Below the pieces are notes generated by a model. The model was not told the DNA's origin, searched no databases, and saw only the letters and a program-made list of their open reading frames with translations. The position numbers and the translations under genes are program-made. A DNA stretch of 64,000 nt from DATARN01 sp963851105 (lineage in GTDB: Bacteria; Actinomycetota; Acidimicrobiia; Acidimicrobiales; Palsa-688): contig CAWKNP010000008.1 of assembly GCA_963851105.1 (NCBI GenBank), positions 310,001 to 374,000 on the forward strand, given 5' to 3'. Positions 31,184 to 40,493 of this stretch are shown here, piece by piece. Numbering within the stretch: the stretch's first letter is position 1; every line of letters starts with the position of its first letter.

Positions 31184-32799
31184 GAGTCACCGCCGAAGCG
31201 GTGCTCGCCGCCGAGGACGTGGCACGGGTACTCGAGTGCCGCGACGGCCTGGTCGGCGAAGAGAGGGCGGGTGACGGTGCCTTCGAGCAGCGGGAGGGCC
31301 CGATGCGGGCCTACCGCCGCGTGGTGGAGGTACTGCCCGTGCCCGGCAACGAACAGCAACGCATCGTCCGGCAGTCCGTCGATTTCCGTCTCGGGCTGCC
31401 CTACTTCTCGTTCCTGTTCGTGGTGCCGTTGCGGGGCGCCCTGCGCCCCGTACTGCCGCGCCGGTCGCAGCCATGGTGGGCGCCCCCGCAGCGCCTTGAC
31501 CGCCGGGCCGCCCACGTCCTCGCCACCCTGTGCGCCCTGGCCGTCGTCACCGGCTACGTCGGAGCCCTCCTCAGCCTGACCATGACGTACGCGGCGTCGG
31601 AGTTCGGCGCCTCCCGGGCCGATCAGGGCATCGCCCTCGGCGTGGTGCGGGCCAATGTGGTCCTCGCCCTCGGGATCCTCGCGGTCGCCGACCGGCGGGG
31701 CCGGCGCCCTCTCATCATCGGCTGCGCCGCCGGGGCCGCCACCCTCACCATGCTCGGGGCCTTGGCGCCGTCGCTGGCGTGGCTGGCCGTCACCCAGATC
31801 GCGGCGGTGGCCCTGACGGCGGCCATGCTGATCCTCGTCGGCGTGATGGCGGCCGAGGAGATGCCCGCCGGGTCCCGAGCCTGGGCGCTGGCGGTGCTCA
31901 CCATGACCCTCGGCCTTGGCGGCGGCCTGGCCACAGCCGCCCTCCCCCTGGCCGGCACCGGCGTCGGCGGCTGGCGCTGGCTGTTCGCGGGCGCCGCGGC
32001 TGCCTTGCCGCTCATCGCCAGCGCCCGCCGCCACCTGCCCGAGAGCCGGCGCTGGGAGCGGTCACAGGCGCCCGTCAGCCCCCTGGCGGCTGCGCCTCGA
32101 CCGGCCCCCGCCCACGCAACGGCGGCGACCCCCCCAGGCAGCGCCGCCCCCGCCCACGCAACGGCGTCCCCCTCGGTCAGCGCCGCCCCGGCACCGGCGA
32201 TGACCCAGGGTCGCCGGCTGGCGCTGCTGTGCACCGGCGGCTTCTTGTTCTCCCTGTTCGCGACGCCGTCCAGCCAGTTCGGCAACGAGTTCCTGCGCAC
32301 CGAGCGGCACTTCACCGCCGCCCACATCACCGCCTTTTCGCTGGTCACCGGCACCATCGGCGGCCTCGGCGTCCTGATCGGCGGGCGCCTCGCCGACCTC
32401 CGGGGCCGGCGCCTGGTGGCGGCGGTGAGCGTCGGCGCGGGCGTCGTGACCACCCTCGCCATGTTCGCCTCACGGGGCTGGCCGCTGTGGGGATGGGGCG
32501 TCGTCGACAGCTTCCTCGGTTACGCCGTCGCCCCGGCGCTCGGTGTCTACGGGCCGGAACTGTTCCCGACGTCGGTGCGCGGCCGGGCGACGGGGGTGGT
32601 GGCGACCGCCTATGCCGCCGGCGGGGTGGTGGGCCTGTTCAGCACCGGTGCCCTCTCGCAGCGGTTCGGGACCTTCGCGCCCGCCTTCGCGGTGCTGGCG
32701 GTGGGCCCCGTGCTTCTGGTGGTGCTGATCGTCCGGGCGTACCCCGAGACCGCCCGCCGGGAGCTCGAGGAGCTCAACCCGGGAGATCAGCGTCGGTGA
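31180..32799 (+). CDS. MFS transporter with an N-terminal soluble domain
   Basis: 539 residues. About the first 100 residues are soluble and resemble an SRPBCC-like strand set (REGPMRAYRRVVEV, QSVDFRLGLPYF). The MFS core follows with about 12 helices; the motif A loops read ADRRGRRP after helix 2 and RLADLRGRR in the second half. The central loop is an Ala/Pro-rich linker in which PAHATA recurs. A sugar-porter-like PESRR follows helix 6. Substrate unknown. Its stop lies 26 bases inside the convergent hydrolase gene. Co-translated with the hemolysin III gene. Confidence 0.85.
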   Translation: MRVTAEAVLAAEDVARVLECRDGLVGEERAGDGAFEQREGPMRAYRRVVEVLPVPGNEQQRIVRQSVDFRLGLPYFSFLFVVPLRGALRPVLPRRSQPWWAPPQRLDRRAAHVLATLCALAVVTGYVGALLSLTMTYAASEFGASRADQGIALGVVRANVVLALGILAVADRRGRRPLIIGCAAGAATLTMLGALAPSLAWLAVTQIAAVALTAAMLILVGVMAAEEMPAGSRAWALAVLTMTLGLGGGLATAALPLAGTGVGGWRWLFAGAAAALPLIASARRHLPESRRWERSQAPVSPLAAAPRPAPAHATAATPPGSAAPAHATASPSVSAAPAPAMTQGRRLALLCTGGFLFSLFATPSSQFGNEFLRTERHFTAAHITAFSLVTGTIGGLGVLIGGRLADLRGRRLVAAVSVGAGVVTTLAMFASRGWPLWGWGVVDSFLGYAVAPALGVYGPELFPTSVRGRATGVVATAYAAGGVVGLFSTGALSQRFGTFAPAFAVLAVGPVLLVVLIVRAYPETARRELEELNPGDQRR

Positions 32800-33352
32800 T
32801 GAACGCCGCCACGATGGCGGCCACCGTGACGTCGACTCCACGCAGCCCGTGATCCCTGCCCTCGATCCAGCGGTGGGTCACCGGTCCCCCGATGGCCGCA
32901 GTGGCCTCGGTCAGCTCCTCCGGCGTGGCGAAGGAGTCCCGGGTGCCGGACACGAACAGGCACGGAACGTTCAATTGTGCGAAGTGCTCGGTGCGCAGCT
33001 TTTCTGGACGCCCGGGCGGGTGCAGCGGGTACGAGATCAGGACCAGCGCCGCCGCCGGCAGGCCCTCGGCCACCGCCATCGAGCAGATCCGCCCCCCCAT
33101 CGAGCGACCCCCGAGGGCGATCTCCTCGGGCCGGCATCCTGCCGCCGCGGCCAGATCCGCCGCCTCGTCCCGCACCGCCTTCAGCAGGACCGGTGGCCGA
33201 TCGGGGGCCCGCCGCCCTGCCTTGCGGTACGGGAAGTCCATCCGGGCCACCGCCACACCTGCCGCCGTGAGCACGGTGTCGATGGCGACCAGGGATGTCT
33301 GGTTGCGGTCCGCTCCGGCCCCCGGTGCCAGGAGGAGGGCGACGGGGTTCAA
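32774..33352 (-). CDS. Alpha/beta hydrolase (KANL3/Tex30-like), TTG start
   Basis: 192 residues. The first strand and oxyanion region are VALLLAPGAGADRNQ, then FPYRKAGRRAPDRP, the nucleophile elbow LGGRSMGGRI (Ser in GRSMGG), LISYPLHPPGRPE, an acid strand FVSGTRDSFATPEEL and the His in EGRDHGLRG. This is the small dienelactone-hydrolase-like group. The only in-frame start near the first strand is TTG at 33352; reading on further would cross the 14-bp hairpin at 33375-33410. Substrate is unknown. Confidence 0.85.
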   Translation of the reverse strand: MNPVALLLAPGAGADRNQTSLVAIDTVLTAAGVAVARMDFPYRKAGRRAPDRPPVLLKAVRDEAADLAAAAGCRPEEIALGGRSMGGRICSMAVAEGLPAAALVLISYPLHPPGRPEKLRTEHFAQLNVPCLFVSGTRDSFATPEELTEATAAIGGPVTHRWIEGRDHGLRGVDVTVAAIVAAFITDADLPG

Positions 33353-33374
33353 ACCTCCGCCCGCCGACCCAAAG

Positions 33375-33410
33375 TGCTGCGAAACGACGTAATGCTGTCG
33401 TTTCGCAGCA
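33375..33410. repeat. Perfect 14-bp inverted repeat with 8-base loop
   Basis: TGCTGCGAAACGAC, eight bases, GTCGTTTCGCAGCA. Every one of the 14 positions pairs. It lies in the 79 bases between the J-domain gene and the hydrolase, both leftward. There is no T-run on either side, so a simple intrinsic terminator is doubtful; an operator for a dimeric regulator or an RNA processing site fits as well. Confidence 0.7.
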
Positions 33411-33431
33411 GGAGAGGCCGGCGCGACCGGG

Positions 33432-34133
33432 TCAAATCTCGGCCAGGAGGATGCGCTTGGCCTGGGTGAGCTCGGTGATGCGTTGCCCGGCCCGTTCGGT
33501 GGCCCCCCCGTGGTCGGGGTGGGCGTGGAACACCAGCTGGCGGAACATGGCCAGCACCGCCGAGCGCGTCGGGTCGGCATCGGGCTTGAAACCGAGCACC
33601 TTGAGGGCCCAGCTCTCGTCGTGGCCGGCGATGCGCCACGGGCGGTAGGAGGCCTCGTCGCCGGTGAGGTAGGCGATAAGCCGCTCGTCGTTGTCGGCGT
33701 GCCAGCGGGTGGCCCGCCGCAGGAGCTTGAAAACGCTGCTGCGCACCCGGTACGACAGCTTGCTGGCCGCATAGGCCGCCCCCAGGATCTGGGGCAGCAC
33801 GGCGCCGTGGTCGTCGAGCTCCAACGCCATCGTCTCGCCGACGCCGACGAGACGGTGGTGGCTGCGGTCGAGGCCCACGACATCGGTCTGGAAACGGTGG
33901 CGCAGCCGGGGCTGCGCGATCCTGACCCCTCGCTCCAGGTCGTCCACCAGCGCGTCGAGCTCGTCACGCTCGTCGTCCTCGAGCCGGTTGACGTTGCCGC
34001 CCACGATGCCCGCGAGAAGGATGCCGCCGAAGCCGGGGGCCGGCTCGGTCGGCAGCCACAGCTCGCCGAGCGCCACCCGCCGGGTCGGGGCGATCGCGCG
34101 CGAGTGGCGGATTTCCAACTCGGCTAGCAGCAC
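33432..34133 (-). CDS. Protein with C-terminal J-domain
   Basis: 233 residues. The first 165 residues match no family I know: LRHRFQTDVVGLDRSH, GETMALELDD and a helix with KLLRRATRW. The last 65 are a J-domain: WALKVLGFKPDADPTRSAVL, then MFRQLVFHAHPDHGG with the HPD motif, and a third helix TELTQAKRILL. It should stimulate an Hsp70, with the N-terminal region choosing the client. GTG start, supported by TACCGT 6 bases upstream. No dnaK is in the window. Confidence 0.8.
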   Translation of the reverse strand: MLLAELEIRHSRAIAPTRRVALGELWLPTEPAPGFGGILLAGIVGGNVNRLEDDERDELDALVDDLERGVRIAQPRLRHRFQTDVVGLDRSHHRLVGVGETMALELDDHGAVLPQILGAAYAASKLSYRVRSSVFKLLRRATRWHADNDERLIAYLTGDEASYRPWRIAGHDESWALKVLGFKPDADPTRSAVLAMFRQLVFHAHPDHGGATERAGQRITELTQAKRILLAEI

Positions 34134-34139
34134 GGAATG

Positions 34140-34145
34140 ACGGTA
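34140..34145 (-). promoter_or_regulatory. -10 element for the J-domain gene
   Basis: TACCGT on the minus strand ends 6 bases before the GTG at 34133. No -35 is evident. Confidence 0.35.
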
Positions 34146-34187
34146 GACCGTTGGCCGGCGCTAAACGAAGTTGGGGTCAGCGGGCGG

Positions 34188-35378
34188 TCAGACGAACTTG
34201 CGCAGGAGGTCGCGCAGGTTGGTGGCGCTGTCTTCGACCGTTGCCCGGCTCGCCTGGCGCTCGATCGACTCCGCCAGGTCCGAGGCCTTCAGGCGGATCT
34301 TCCACCATTCGTCGTCGCTCACCGCGAACGGGGTGGCCCAACTCTGGATCATGGTGGCGAGCACCACGACGTCCTCCTGCTTCTGCTCGTTGTCCGGGTC
34401 TCCGGACAACCGGTCGGCGGCGCCGAACAGGTCCGACAGCAGCAGGTAGCGCGTCTCGTCGTCGGCGTCGCTCTGCTCGCTCGTTCCCGATCGGGTGACC
34501 TCGGCAAGGATCCCGTCGACGGCCTCGTCGTGCGCCGCGCCCACGACCAGGTCGCTACCCTCCCAGTGATAGGGGATCTTGCCCTTGTCCAGCAGGATGC
34601 TGATCTGGGCCCGTTCCTCGGGCCGCCACTCGTCGAGCTCGTAGACCATTTCGTCCTCGGCACCCGAGGCCACCTCGACGCCGTCGGCGGTGGCGGAATC
34701 CCGCTCGCCGTCGGCACCCTCAGAGTCCCCGGCGTCGTCGGAGCCGATTTCGGCTGCCGGCGCCGGCGTGCCGAATCCGGGGACCTGGTCCTTCAGGTCG
34801 GCCAGCATCCGCGACAACAGGGCCGAGGTGATGGCGATCTCCTCTTCCAGGGCCTCGTCGGCGCCGAGCGCCCCGAGGAGGCGGCGAGTGACCCGGCCGA
34901 GGGCGGCCCAGGTCTCCTGGTCGACCCCCCAGACGGCGTCGATGGCGAACACGCCGGCCGCCGCTTCCGCCAGGTCGCCGTCGGCGATCATGTCGGTCGG
35001 GTCGACCTCGAGGCGACGACTGGCGTCGTAGAGCTTGGTGAGCACCTCGCCGGGCCAGGTGTCGTTGGCGTCGCCCAAGCCCTCGGTGCCGAGGCGGGCG
35101 ATGAGGTTGTCGACGTCGTCCTCGTCCTCGGAGGCGACGACGAGCTCGTCACCCTCGAAGCGGTGCCGGTACCCGTTGTCGATGAGCGCCGCGATCAGCT
35201 CGCCGCGCGCCTCGTCCTCCCACTCGTCGAGGTTGTAGCCGACTTCGTCGTCGGTCTCGCCTTCGGCCAGTTCGACCAGGGGTGACTCGATGAGCAGCTC
35301 CTTGCAGCGGTGGCAGCGCCCGCCGCGACCGCGGACCTCGTAACCGTCGGTCGGGCAGTACCAGATACCGGTTGCCAT
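34188..35378 (-). CDS. Zinc-ribbon acidic protein with a duplicated two-part module
   Basis: 396 residues, no family I can name. A short ribbon-like N-terminus holds Cys8, Cys22 and Cys25 (WYCPTDG, CHRC). Then come two copies of a module, residues about 48-185 and 245-375. Each starts Y-[NE]-LDEW, then roughly WEGSDLVV or FEGDELVV near its middle, and ends with a helical DP...W.V....W segment. A very acidic linker separates them. ATG 35378 has GGAG 8 bases upstream and shares a base with the S9 peptidase stop (TGATG). The repeat half resembles DUF2007-like signal-transducing domains, but this is uncertain. Confidence 0.7.
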   Translation of the reverse strand: MATGIWYCPTDGYEVRGRGGRCHRCKELLIESPLVELAEGETDDEVGYNLDEWEDEARGELIAALIDNGYRHRFEGDELVVASEDEDDVDNLIARLGTEGLGDANDTWPGEVLTKLYDASRRLEVDPTDMIADGDLAEAAAGVFAIDAVWGVDQETWAALGRVTRRLLGALGADEALEEEIAITSALLSRMLADLKDQVPGFGTPAPAAEIGSDDAGDSEGADGERDSATADGVEVASGAEDEMVYELDEWRPEERAQISILLDKGKIPYHWEGSDLVVGAAHDEAVDGILAEVTRSGTSEQSDADDETRYLLLSDLFGAADRLSGDPDNEQKQEDVVVLATMIQSWATPFAVSDDEWWKIRLKASDLAESIERQASRATVEDSATNLRDLLRKFV

Positions 35379-37255
35379 CAGCGTCTCCTCATGACGAAGC
35401 GCTGGAGGAAGGCCCACGTGCGTTCGAGTTCGTCCTCGACGACCGCCGCTCGGCTCCATCCATGGCCTTCGCCCTCGTATACGTGGTATTCGACGGTGCC
35501 TCCCGCGGCGCGCACCGCCGCCACCAGCGAATCGGATTGCTGCTGGGGGACCACGTTGTCGGCCGACCCCTGCAGGACGAGCAGGGGCGCAGTGATCTTG
35601 CCCGCCAGGTTGATGGGCGACCGCTCCCGGTACCGGGTTGCCGCGGCGGGGAGCTCGCCGACGATCGAATGGAGGTAGTGGGCTTCATACCGGTGAGTGG
35701 TTTCGTCCAGGTCGAACAGGTCAGTGACACCGTACAGGTCAACCCCGGCGGCGCAGAGCTCCGGGTGGGTGGCGAGGAGAAGCAGCACCGCCATGCCCCC
35801 GGCGGAACCGCCTATGGGGACCATCCGGTCGGCACCGGCCCAGCCCTCCGCCACCGCGGCGCGCATCCCGGCGGCGGCGTCGGCCACGTCGAGGCGGCCC
35901 CATTCGCCCCGCAGAGCCTGGGCATACTCCCGGCCCCATCCAGTCGATCCCCGGTGGTCGACCAGGAGGATCGAACAGCCCCGGGCCCCGAAATACGCCA
36001 TGCGGGCGTTGAAAACCACCTGGGTCTGGCCGGTCGGGCCGCCGTGGATCCACACCAGCAGCGGTCCCCCGGCGGGGGCACCAGTGGGCGGACGGTACAG
36101 GCGCCCGTGGACCGTGGTGCCGAGACCCGCGACATCCTCGGCCTCCCAGCTGACGAGGGCGGGCTCGACCAGGCCGGCGCCTTCGAACCCCGCCACCGGG
36201 CCCCGCGCCAAGGTCTGGCGCGACGCCGACCCCACGCGTGGATCCACGACGACGATCTGGTCGGGGGTCCGAGCGCCGCTGCGCAGGCCGGCGACGCGAT
36301 CGCCGGCCCACGACAGCGCGCTCCATACCCCCCGGTCCAACTCTGCGATGGTGCCCGTCGCCACGTCGAAAAGGCACAGGCGGCCGAATCCCCCCTCATT
36401 TCGCGAGAACGCGATCTGCCCTCCATCGGGCGACCAGGCATAGCTTCGCTGGCCGGGGCCCCACGTCGGGCCGCCGTGCTCGAACGACTCGGCCACGAGT
36501 GGCCTGGCATCGGCGCCCGGCAGGGCGGCCTGCCACAGGTTGAGCCAGCCGCCGGCATCGCAGAGGAATCCGAGCGTGCGGCCGTCGGGCGAGAAGCGGG
36601 GCTGGCCCACTGCCGCCGATTCCCCGGTCGATGCCGCGGTCACAGCCGCGGCGCGACTGCCGACGGGACCGCCTGAGCGGGCGGCAGCAAAGACGGGCAC
36701 GGCCACCCCCGGGCTCGTCGCGTCAGCGGGCGCCACCAGGATGCGGCTGTCATCCCACGCCATGGCCGGCACATCCCATTCCTGCCAGGCGACGAGGCGG
36801 CCGTCGGGCGCCCAGGCGGGATCGAGGGCGAAGTCCGTTTCCGCGCCCGAAAGGCGCACAGGCCATGACCCGCCGTCGACCAGCGACGCCACCGCCACGT
36901 GGCGGCCGTCGCGGATGTACGCCACCTGGGTGCCGTCGGGCGAGACGGCGGGCGCCGCCACAGGGCCGTCGGCAACCACCTGGCGAGGCGGGCCTCCGGC
37001 GACCGGCTGGTGGTAGAGGAGGCGGTCGGCGCCGACATAGACGACGGCGTCCGATGAGGGCGTCCAGTCGAAGGTGCCGCCGCCGTAGGCGGCCGTCGGC
37101 GGCGGGCGCGGATCGCTGGTGATGACGACCTCGGCTCCCCCGCTGGCAGGCACGACCATGATCGCGGCCGCCCCGCCCGAGGTCGCGACGAACGCTACCG
37201 TCTGGCCGTCGGGTGACAGCCGCGGTTCGGCGAGGACACGTCCTCGGCCGCACAT
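35378..37255 (-). CDS. S9 family prolyl-oligopeptidase-like peptidase
   Basis: 625 residues. Residues about 10-370 form a beta-propeller whose blades repeat the SPDG motif (RLSPDGQTVAFV, AVSPDGTQVAYI, RFSPDGRTLGFL). The C-terminal alpha/beta hydrolase has HGGPTGQ, the nucleophile Ser484 in IGGSAGGMA, an Asp in LQGSADNVVP and the His in EGEGHGWS. It should cleave short peptides or release acyl groups from peptides. No signal peptide is seen, so it is probably cytosolic. ATG 37255 is chosen after the stop of the FAD oxidoreductase 20 bases upstream; longer frames have no suitable codon. Confidence 0.92.
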   Translation of the reverse strand: MCGRGRVLAEPRLSPDGQTVAFVATSGGAAAIMVVPASGGAEVVITSDPRPPPTAAYGGGTFDWTPSSDAVVYVGADRLLYHQPVAGGPPRQVVADGPVAAPAVSPDGTQVAYIRDGRHVAVASLVDGGSWPVRLSGAETDFALDPAWAPDGRLVAWQEWDVPAMAWDDSRILVAPADATSPGVAVPVFAAARSGGPVGSRAAAVTAASTGESAAVGQPRFSPDGRTLGFLCDAGGWLNLWQAALPGADARPLVAESFEHGGPTWGPGQRSYAWSPDGGQIAFSRNEGGFGRLCLFDVATGTIAELDRGVWSALSWAGDRVAGLRSGARTPDQIVVVDPRVGSASRQTLARGPVAGFEGAGLVEPALVSWEAEDVAGLGTTVHGRLYRPPTGAPAGGPLLVWIHGGPTGQTQVVFNARMAYFGARGCSILLVDHRGSTGWGREYAQALRGEWGRLDVADAAAGMRAAVAEGWAGADRMVPIGGSAGGMAVLLLLATHPELCAAGVDLYGVTDLFDLDETTHRYEAHYLHSIVGELPAAATRYRERSPINLAGKITAPLLVLQGSADNVVPQQQSDSLVAAVRAAGGTVEYHVYEGEGHGWSRAAVVEDELERTWAFLQRFVMRRR

Positions 37256-37275
37256 GGCGGCGGTGACCGAGGTCG

Positions 37276-38784
37276 TTACGGCCCTCGCTTCGGCAATATC
37301 GGCGCGTCCCGCCCGGTCCCCGCCCCGGCCGCGGGACGGCCTTCTTCGTGGTAATCCTCCTCCACGTTGACGTTCCACACGTCGTGGTGGGCGCCAAGGA
37401 GGTTCTCGACGGTCAACATGGCGGTGTACATCGAGTGGTCCTGGTTGTTGTACTTGTGCATGCCGTTGCGGCCCACCGGATGCACGTTGGCGGCATTGGC
37501 GGCCAACCATTTCTTCAGCACTTCCACGTTGTCCTTGTACTCGGCGTCGTAGTAGGGGTACGCCTTCGGCATACGCACCACGTAACCGACCTCCACTTGG
37601 GCGGGGTCGATCAAGCCCAGGACGGCCAACTCCCTTTTTCCCAGTTCGATGAGGGCCTCATCGGTCATTGTCCACCACTCGTCGCCCTCGAAGACGAAGT
37701 ACTCGAGGCCGAGGCACGTCCGGCCTTCCTTGACCAGGTACGGCGACCAGGACCCGAAGTTCTGGATGCGCCCGAGTTTGACGTCGGGGGAATGGACGTA
37801 GATCCAGTTGTCGGGAAAGCCGACGGCCTCGGGAACGACCAGGGCGACGGTCAGGAAATCGCGGTAGTGGAGGTCGTCGGCCGCCTTTTTCACCTCGGCG
37901 GGCACCGGCGGGTCCATGGACCTGAGGAGCTGCGTGATCGGCATCGAGGAGATCACCGCGCTGCAGGGATATTCCGTCTCCGACCCGTCGGCCGACTCAG
38001 CCACGACCGAGACGGCGACGCCGCCGGTGTGGCGTATTCGGCTGGCTTTGGTGCTCATCAGGACCTTGGTCCCCGCCGCCTCGACCTTGTCCCGGCACCG
38101 CTCCCACATCATCCCGGGCCCGTACTTCGGGTACTGGAACTCCTCGATCAGCGAGGCGATGTCCTTCTGGTTGCGCTTGGGCAGCAGGGCGTTCCAGACC
38201 GCTTTGGCCAGCGACAGGTTCTTGATCCGCTGGGCGGCCCAATCCGAAGGCAGGCTGGAGGCGGGTACCCCCCACACCTTCTCCGTATAGGTCTTGAAGA
38301 AGATGCGGTAGAGGCGGTAGCCGAAGCGAGCCGCGACCCATCCTTCGAGGTTGGTCTGGTCCTTCGGCGGCCTGATACGGGCCCAGACGTAGGACAACAC
38401 GCACAACACCGCCTCGACGGGGCCGAGGTTGGTGAGCGCGTTCTTGGCCTTCAGGGGATAGTCGTAGTACTTGCCCTTGTAGTAGATCCGGCTCATGCGC
38501 GGCCGCAGCAGGAAGTCCTCGTCGGGGAGGATCTCGTGCCACAGGTCCTCGACCACCTTCACCTTGGTGAAGAAGCGGTGGCCGCCGATGTCGAAGCGCC
38601 AGCCGTCGCGCTCGACGCTGCGGCTGATCCCACCGACGACCGTGTCGCCCTCGAGGACCGTCGCCGTCTTGCCCGCCTTGGCCAGTTGGTACGCGGCGGT
38701 CAGGCCCGCCGGCCCGGCCCCCACGATGACGACCTCGTCGGCCGGCGCCGGGTTGCTCTTGTTCAAGTCCCCTCCGGAGGTCAC
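37276..38784 (-). CDS. FAD-dependent oxidoreductase (UDP-galactopyranose mutase/desaturase-like)
   Basis: 502 residues. The FAD Rossmann motif is VVIVGAGPAGLTAAYQLAKAG near the N-terminus (residues about 17-37), followed by GGISRSVERDGWRFDIGGHRFFTK, the amine-oxidase-type signature. EKVWGVPASSLPSDWA is shared with a family encoded next to sugar-polymer glycosyltransferases. The GTG at 38784 overlaps the glycosyltransferase stop (GTGA), so it is co-translated with it and probably modifies the same cell-surface carbohydrate. The precise reaction is not decided by sequence; the UGM-like label is inference. Confidence 0.8.
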   Translation of the reverse strand: MTSGGDLNKSNPAPADEVVIVGAGPAGLTAAYQLAKAGKTATVLEGDTVVGGISRSVERDGWRFDIGGHRFFTKVKVVEDLWHEILPDEDFLLRPRMSRIYYKGKYYDYPLKAKNALTNLGPVEAVLCVLSYVWARIRPPKDQTNLEGWVAARFGYRLYRIFFKTYTEKVWGVPASSLPSDWAAQRIKNLSLAKAVWNALLPKRNQKDIASLIEEFQYPKYGPGMMWERCRDKVEAAGTKVLMSTKASRIRHTGGVAVSVVAESADGSETEYPCSAVISSMPITQLLRSMDPPVPAEVKKAADDLHYRDFLTVALVVPEAVGFPDNWIYVHSPDVKLGRIQNFGSWSPYLVKEGRTCLGLEYFVFEGDEWWTMTDEALIELGKRELAVLGLIDPAQVEVGYVVRMPKAYPYYDAEYKDNVEVLKKWLAANAANVHPVGRNGMHKYNNQDHSMYTAMLTVENLLGAHHDVWNVNVEEDYHEEGRPAAGAGTGRDAPILPKRGP

Positions 38785-40487
38785 TCGGGGAATCGCACGA
38801 GTGACGCGTACTCGTAATAGTTGCCCGGGTTGGGCGCCACCCACACTTGGCTGTTGCGCTTGGTGGTCAGCCAATCCATCAGCTGGCTGCACTTGTGCTC
38901 AGTACCGGGGTAGCTGGGATTCTGGATGAACCAGATGTCGTGGCCGGCAGCGGCGGCGAGCATCTGCTCGGCGAACTGCTCCACGTTGGTGTTGTGGATC
39001 GCCTTGCGGTAGTCGACCCAGTTGATCCGTTGCGGTGGGTCGGCCCGCGGGAAGGTGTACTGCACCACGTTGGCGGTCACCAGCCGGGAAACGGCGGGGG
39101 CCAACTGGTCGGGGCAGTAGAGCACCAGGTCGTTGGCGGTGGCCTCTTTGTTGATCACGCTGGCGATACGGCCGGCTTCGGTGCGCTGCGAGAGGTTGCC
39201 CCCGACCCCGACGATGAGGCCCGCGCACGTCGTCCAGGCCAGCACGGCGGCCATCACTCGCCGGTCGGGCAGAACGGTCGCCCCGAGAGCGGCGAGCAGG
39301 ACGAACAGCGGGAAGACGACCGCGGTGTACCGGCCGACGAACGCCGCTTGCGCAATGGCCCCGAACAGGACCGCCACCATCAGCGTGCCCATGAAGACAA
39401 AGGCCAGTGGGCGGGCCTGGCGGCGGGCGTTGAGGTTGATCAGCACATGGCGGCCGTGGGAGGACTCACCGAAGACCCCGAGCAGGACCAGGGTGAACAG
39501 CGACAGGCTGAGGGCCGCCCCCCAGGGACCGCCGCCGGAGTACTGGGCGAGGACACCCAAGATGTCGCCGAGGCCGGCCGCGTTGGACCACGGCGTGCCG
39601 GTGTGGAGCATCTGGAAGGCGAATGACGGAAGCCACGGCAAGAATGCCAGGGCGCCAAGGGCCATGGCCACGAAGCACGACCAGCTGGCCTGGCGGAGCG
39701 CTGCGGCCGGGTCGAGCGGGCGATGCGTGACGCGTTCCTGGGCGGCCGTCGCGTCGTCGAGGGCAGGCCTCGCCGCGACATCGGCCAGCTCGGGCACGGG
39801 TACCCTCCGCCGGTTCCGGGACCAGCGGGAGCGCATCAGGAGCCACAGCCCGGTGACGCCGACCAGGTAGATGCCCCAGTAATGCGTGTACAGGATTACT
39901 GCGGTGAGGGCCCCGACGCACGCCAGGCGCTGCGGCGTCGGACGCTCCAGGGCCCGGGTCAGGGCCAGGAAGCCGAGCAGCGACCACAGGATCATGAACG
40001 AGTACATGCGGGCCGCGGTCGCGTAGTTGATCGCGAAGGGGGAGCTCGCCATGAGCAGGAGCGAGGCCCAGGCCAGGCGGCGGCCGCCGAGGCGCTTGCC
40101 CGCCATCCAGGCCAGCGGGAGCGCCGCCACTGATGCCAGCCCCGACAGGGACCGCACCGCGAAGTTGCCCTCACCGAAGGCCAGCATCCAGAAGTGCAGC
40201 AGGGCGTAATAGAGGGGCGGGGCACCGTCGTGGCGCAGTGCGCCGGGAATTTGCCCGAGCGGCAACTTGGCGATGTTGACGGTCAGCGCTTCGTCGAGCC
40301 ACAGCTGCGAGGGGGCGATGAAGCGCAGGACGATCCCGATCGCGACCACGCCGGTCGCCACGGGAAGGGCGTGGCGGAGCAGGTCGTCGGCCCGTTCCCG
40401 CCAAGTGAAGCGGGTGATCTCGACGGGCGGGAGCGGGGTCTCCTCGGGTGCCGTCGAGGCCAACGGGATCTCGACAGTGCTCGGCAC
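38781..40487 (-). CDS. Membrane glycosyltransferase (GT39/ArnT-like)
   Basis: 568 residues, about 10-12 hydrophobic helices. The lumenal first-loop acid is in SQLWLDEALTV, matching the LWxDE pattern of polyprenyl-phosphate-sugar-dependent GT-C enzymes, and is followed by HDGAPPLYYALLHFW. A soluble C-terminal region (residues about 440-568) ends in NPGNYYEYASLVRFPE. It would move a sugar from a lipid carrier to a protein or glycolipid outside the membrane. GTG start with TAGTTT 6 bases upstream. It forms a two-gene unit with the FAD oxidoreductase. Confidence 0.85.
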   Translation of the reverse strand: MPSTVEIPLASTAPEETPLPPVEITRFTWRERADDLLRHALPVATGVVAIGIVLRFIAPSQLWLDEALTVNIAKLPLGQIPGALRHDGAPPLYYALLHFWMLAFGEGNFAVRSLSGLASVAALPLAWMAGKRLGGRRLAWASLLLMASSPFAINYATAARMYSFMILWSLLGFLALTRALERPTPQRLACVGALTAVILYTHYWGIYLVGVTGLWLLMRSRWSRNRRRVPVPELADVAARPALDDATAAQERVTHRPLDPAAALRQASWSCFVAMALGALAFLPWLPSFAFQMLHTGTPWSNAAGLGDILGVLAQYSGGGPWGAALSLSLFTLVLLGVFGESSHGRHVLINLNARRQARPLAFVFMGTLMVAVLFGAIAQAAFVGRYTAVVFPLFVLLAALGATVLPDRRVMAAVLAWTTCAGLIVGVGGNLSQRTEAGRIASVINKEATANDLVLYCPDQLAPAVSRLVTANVVQYTFPRADPPQRINWVDYRKAIHNTNVEQFAEQMLAAAAGHDIWFIQNPSYPGTEHKCSQLMDWLTTKRNSQVWVAPNPGNYYEYASLVRFPE

Positions 40488-40493
40488 GACAGC

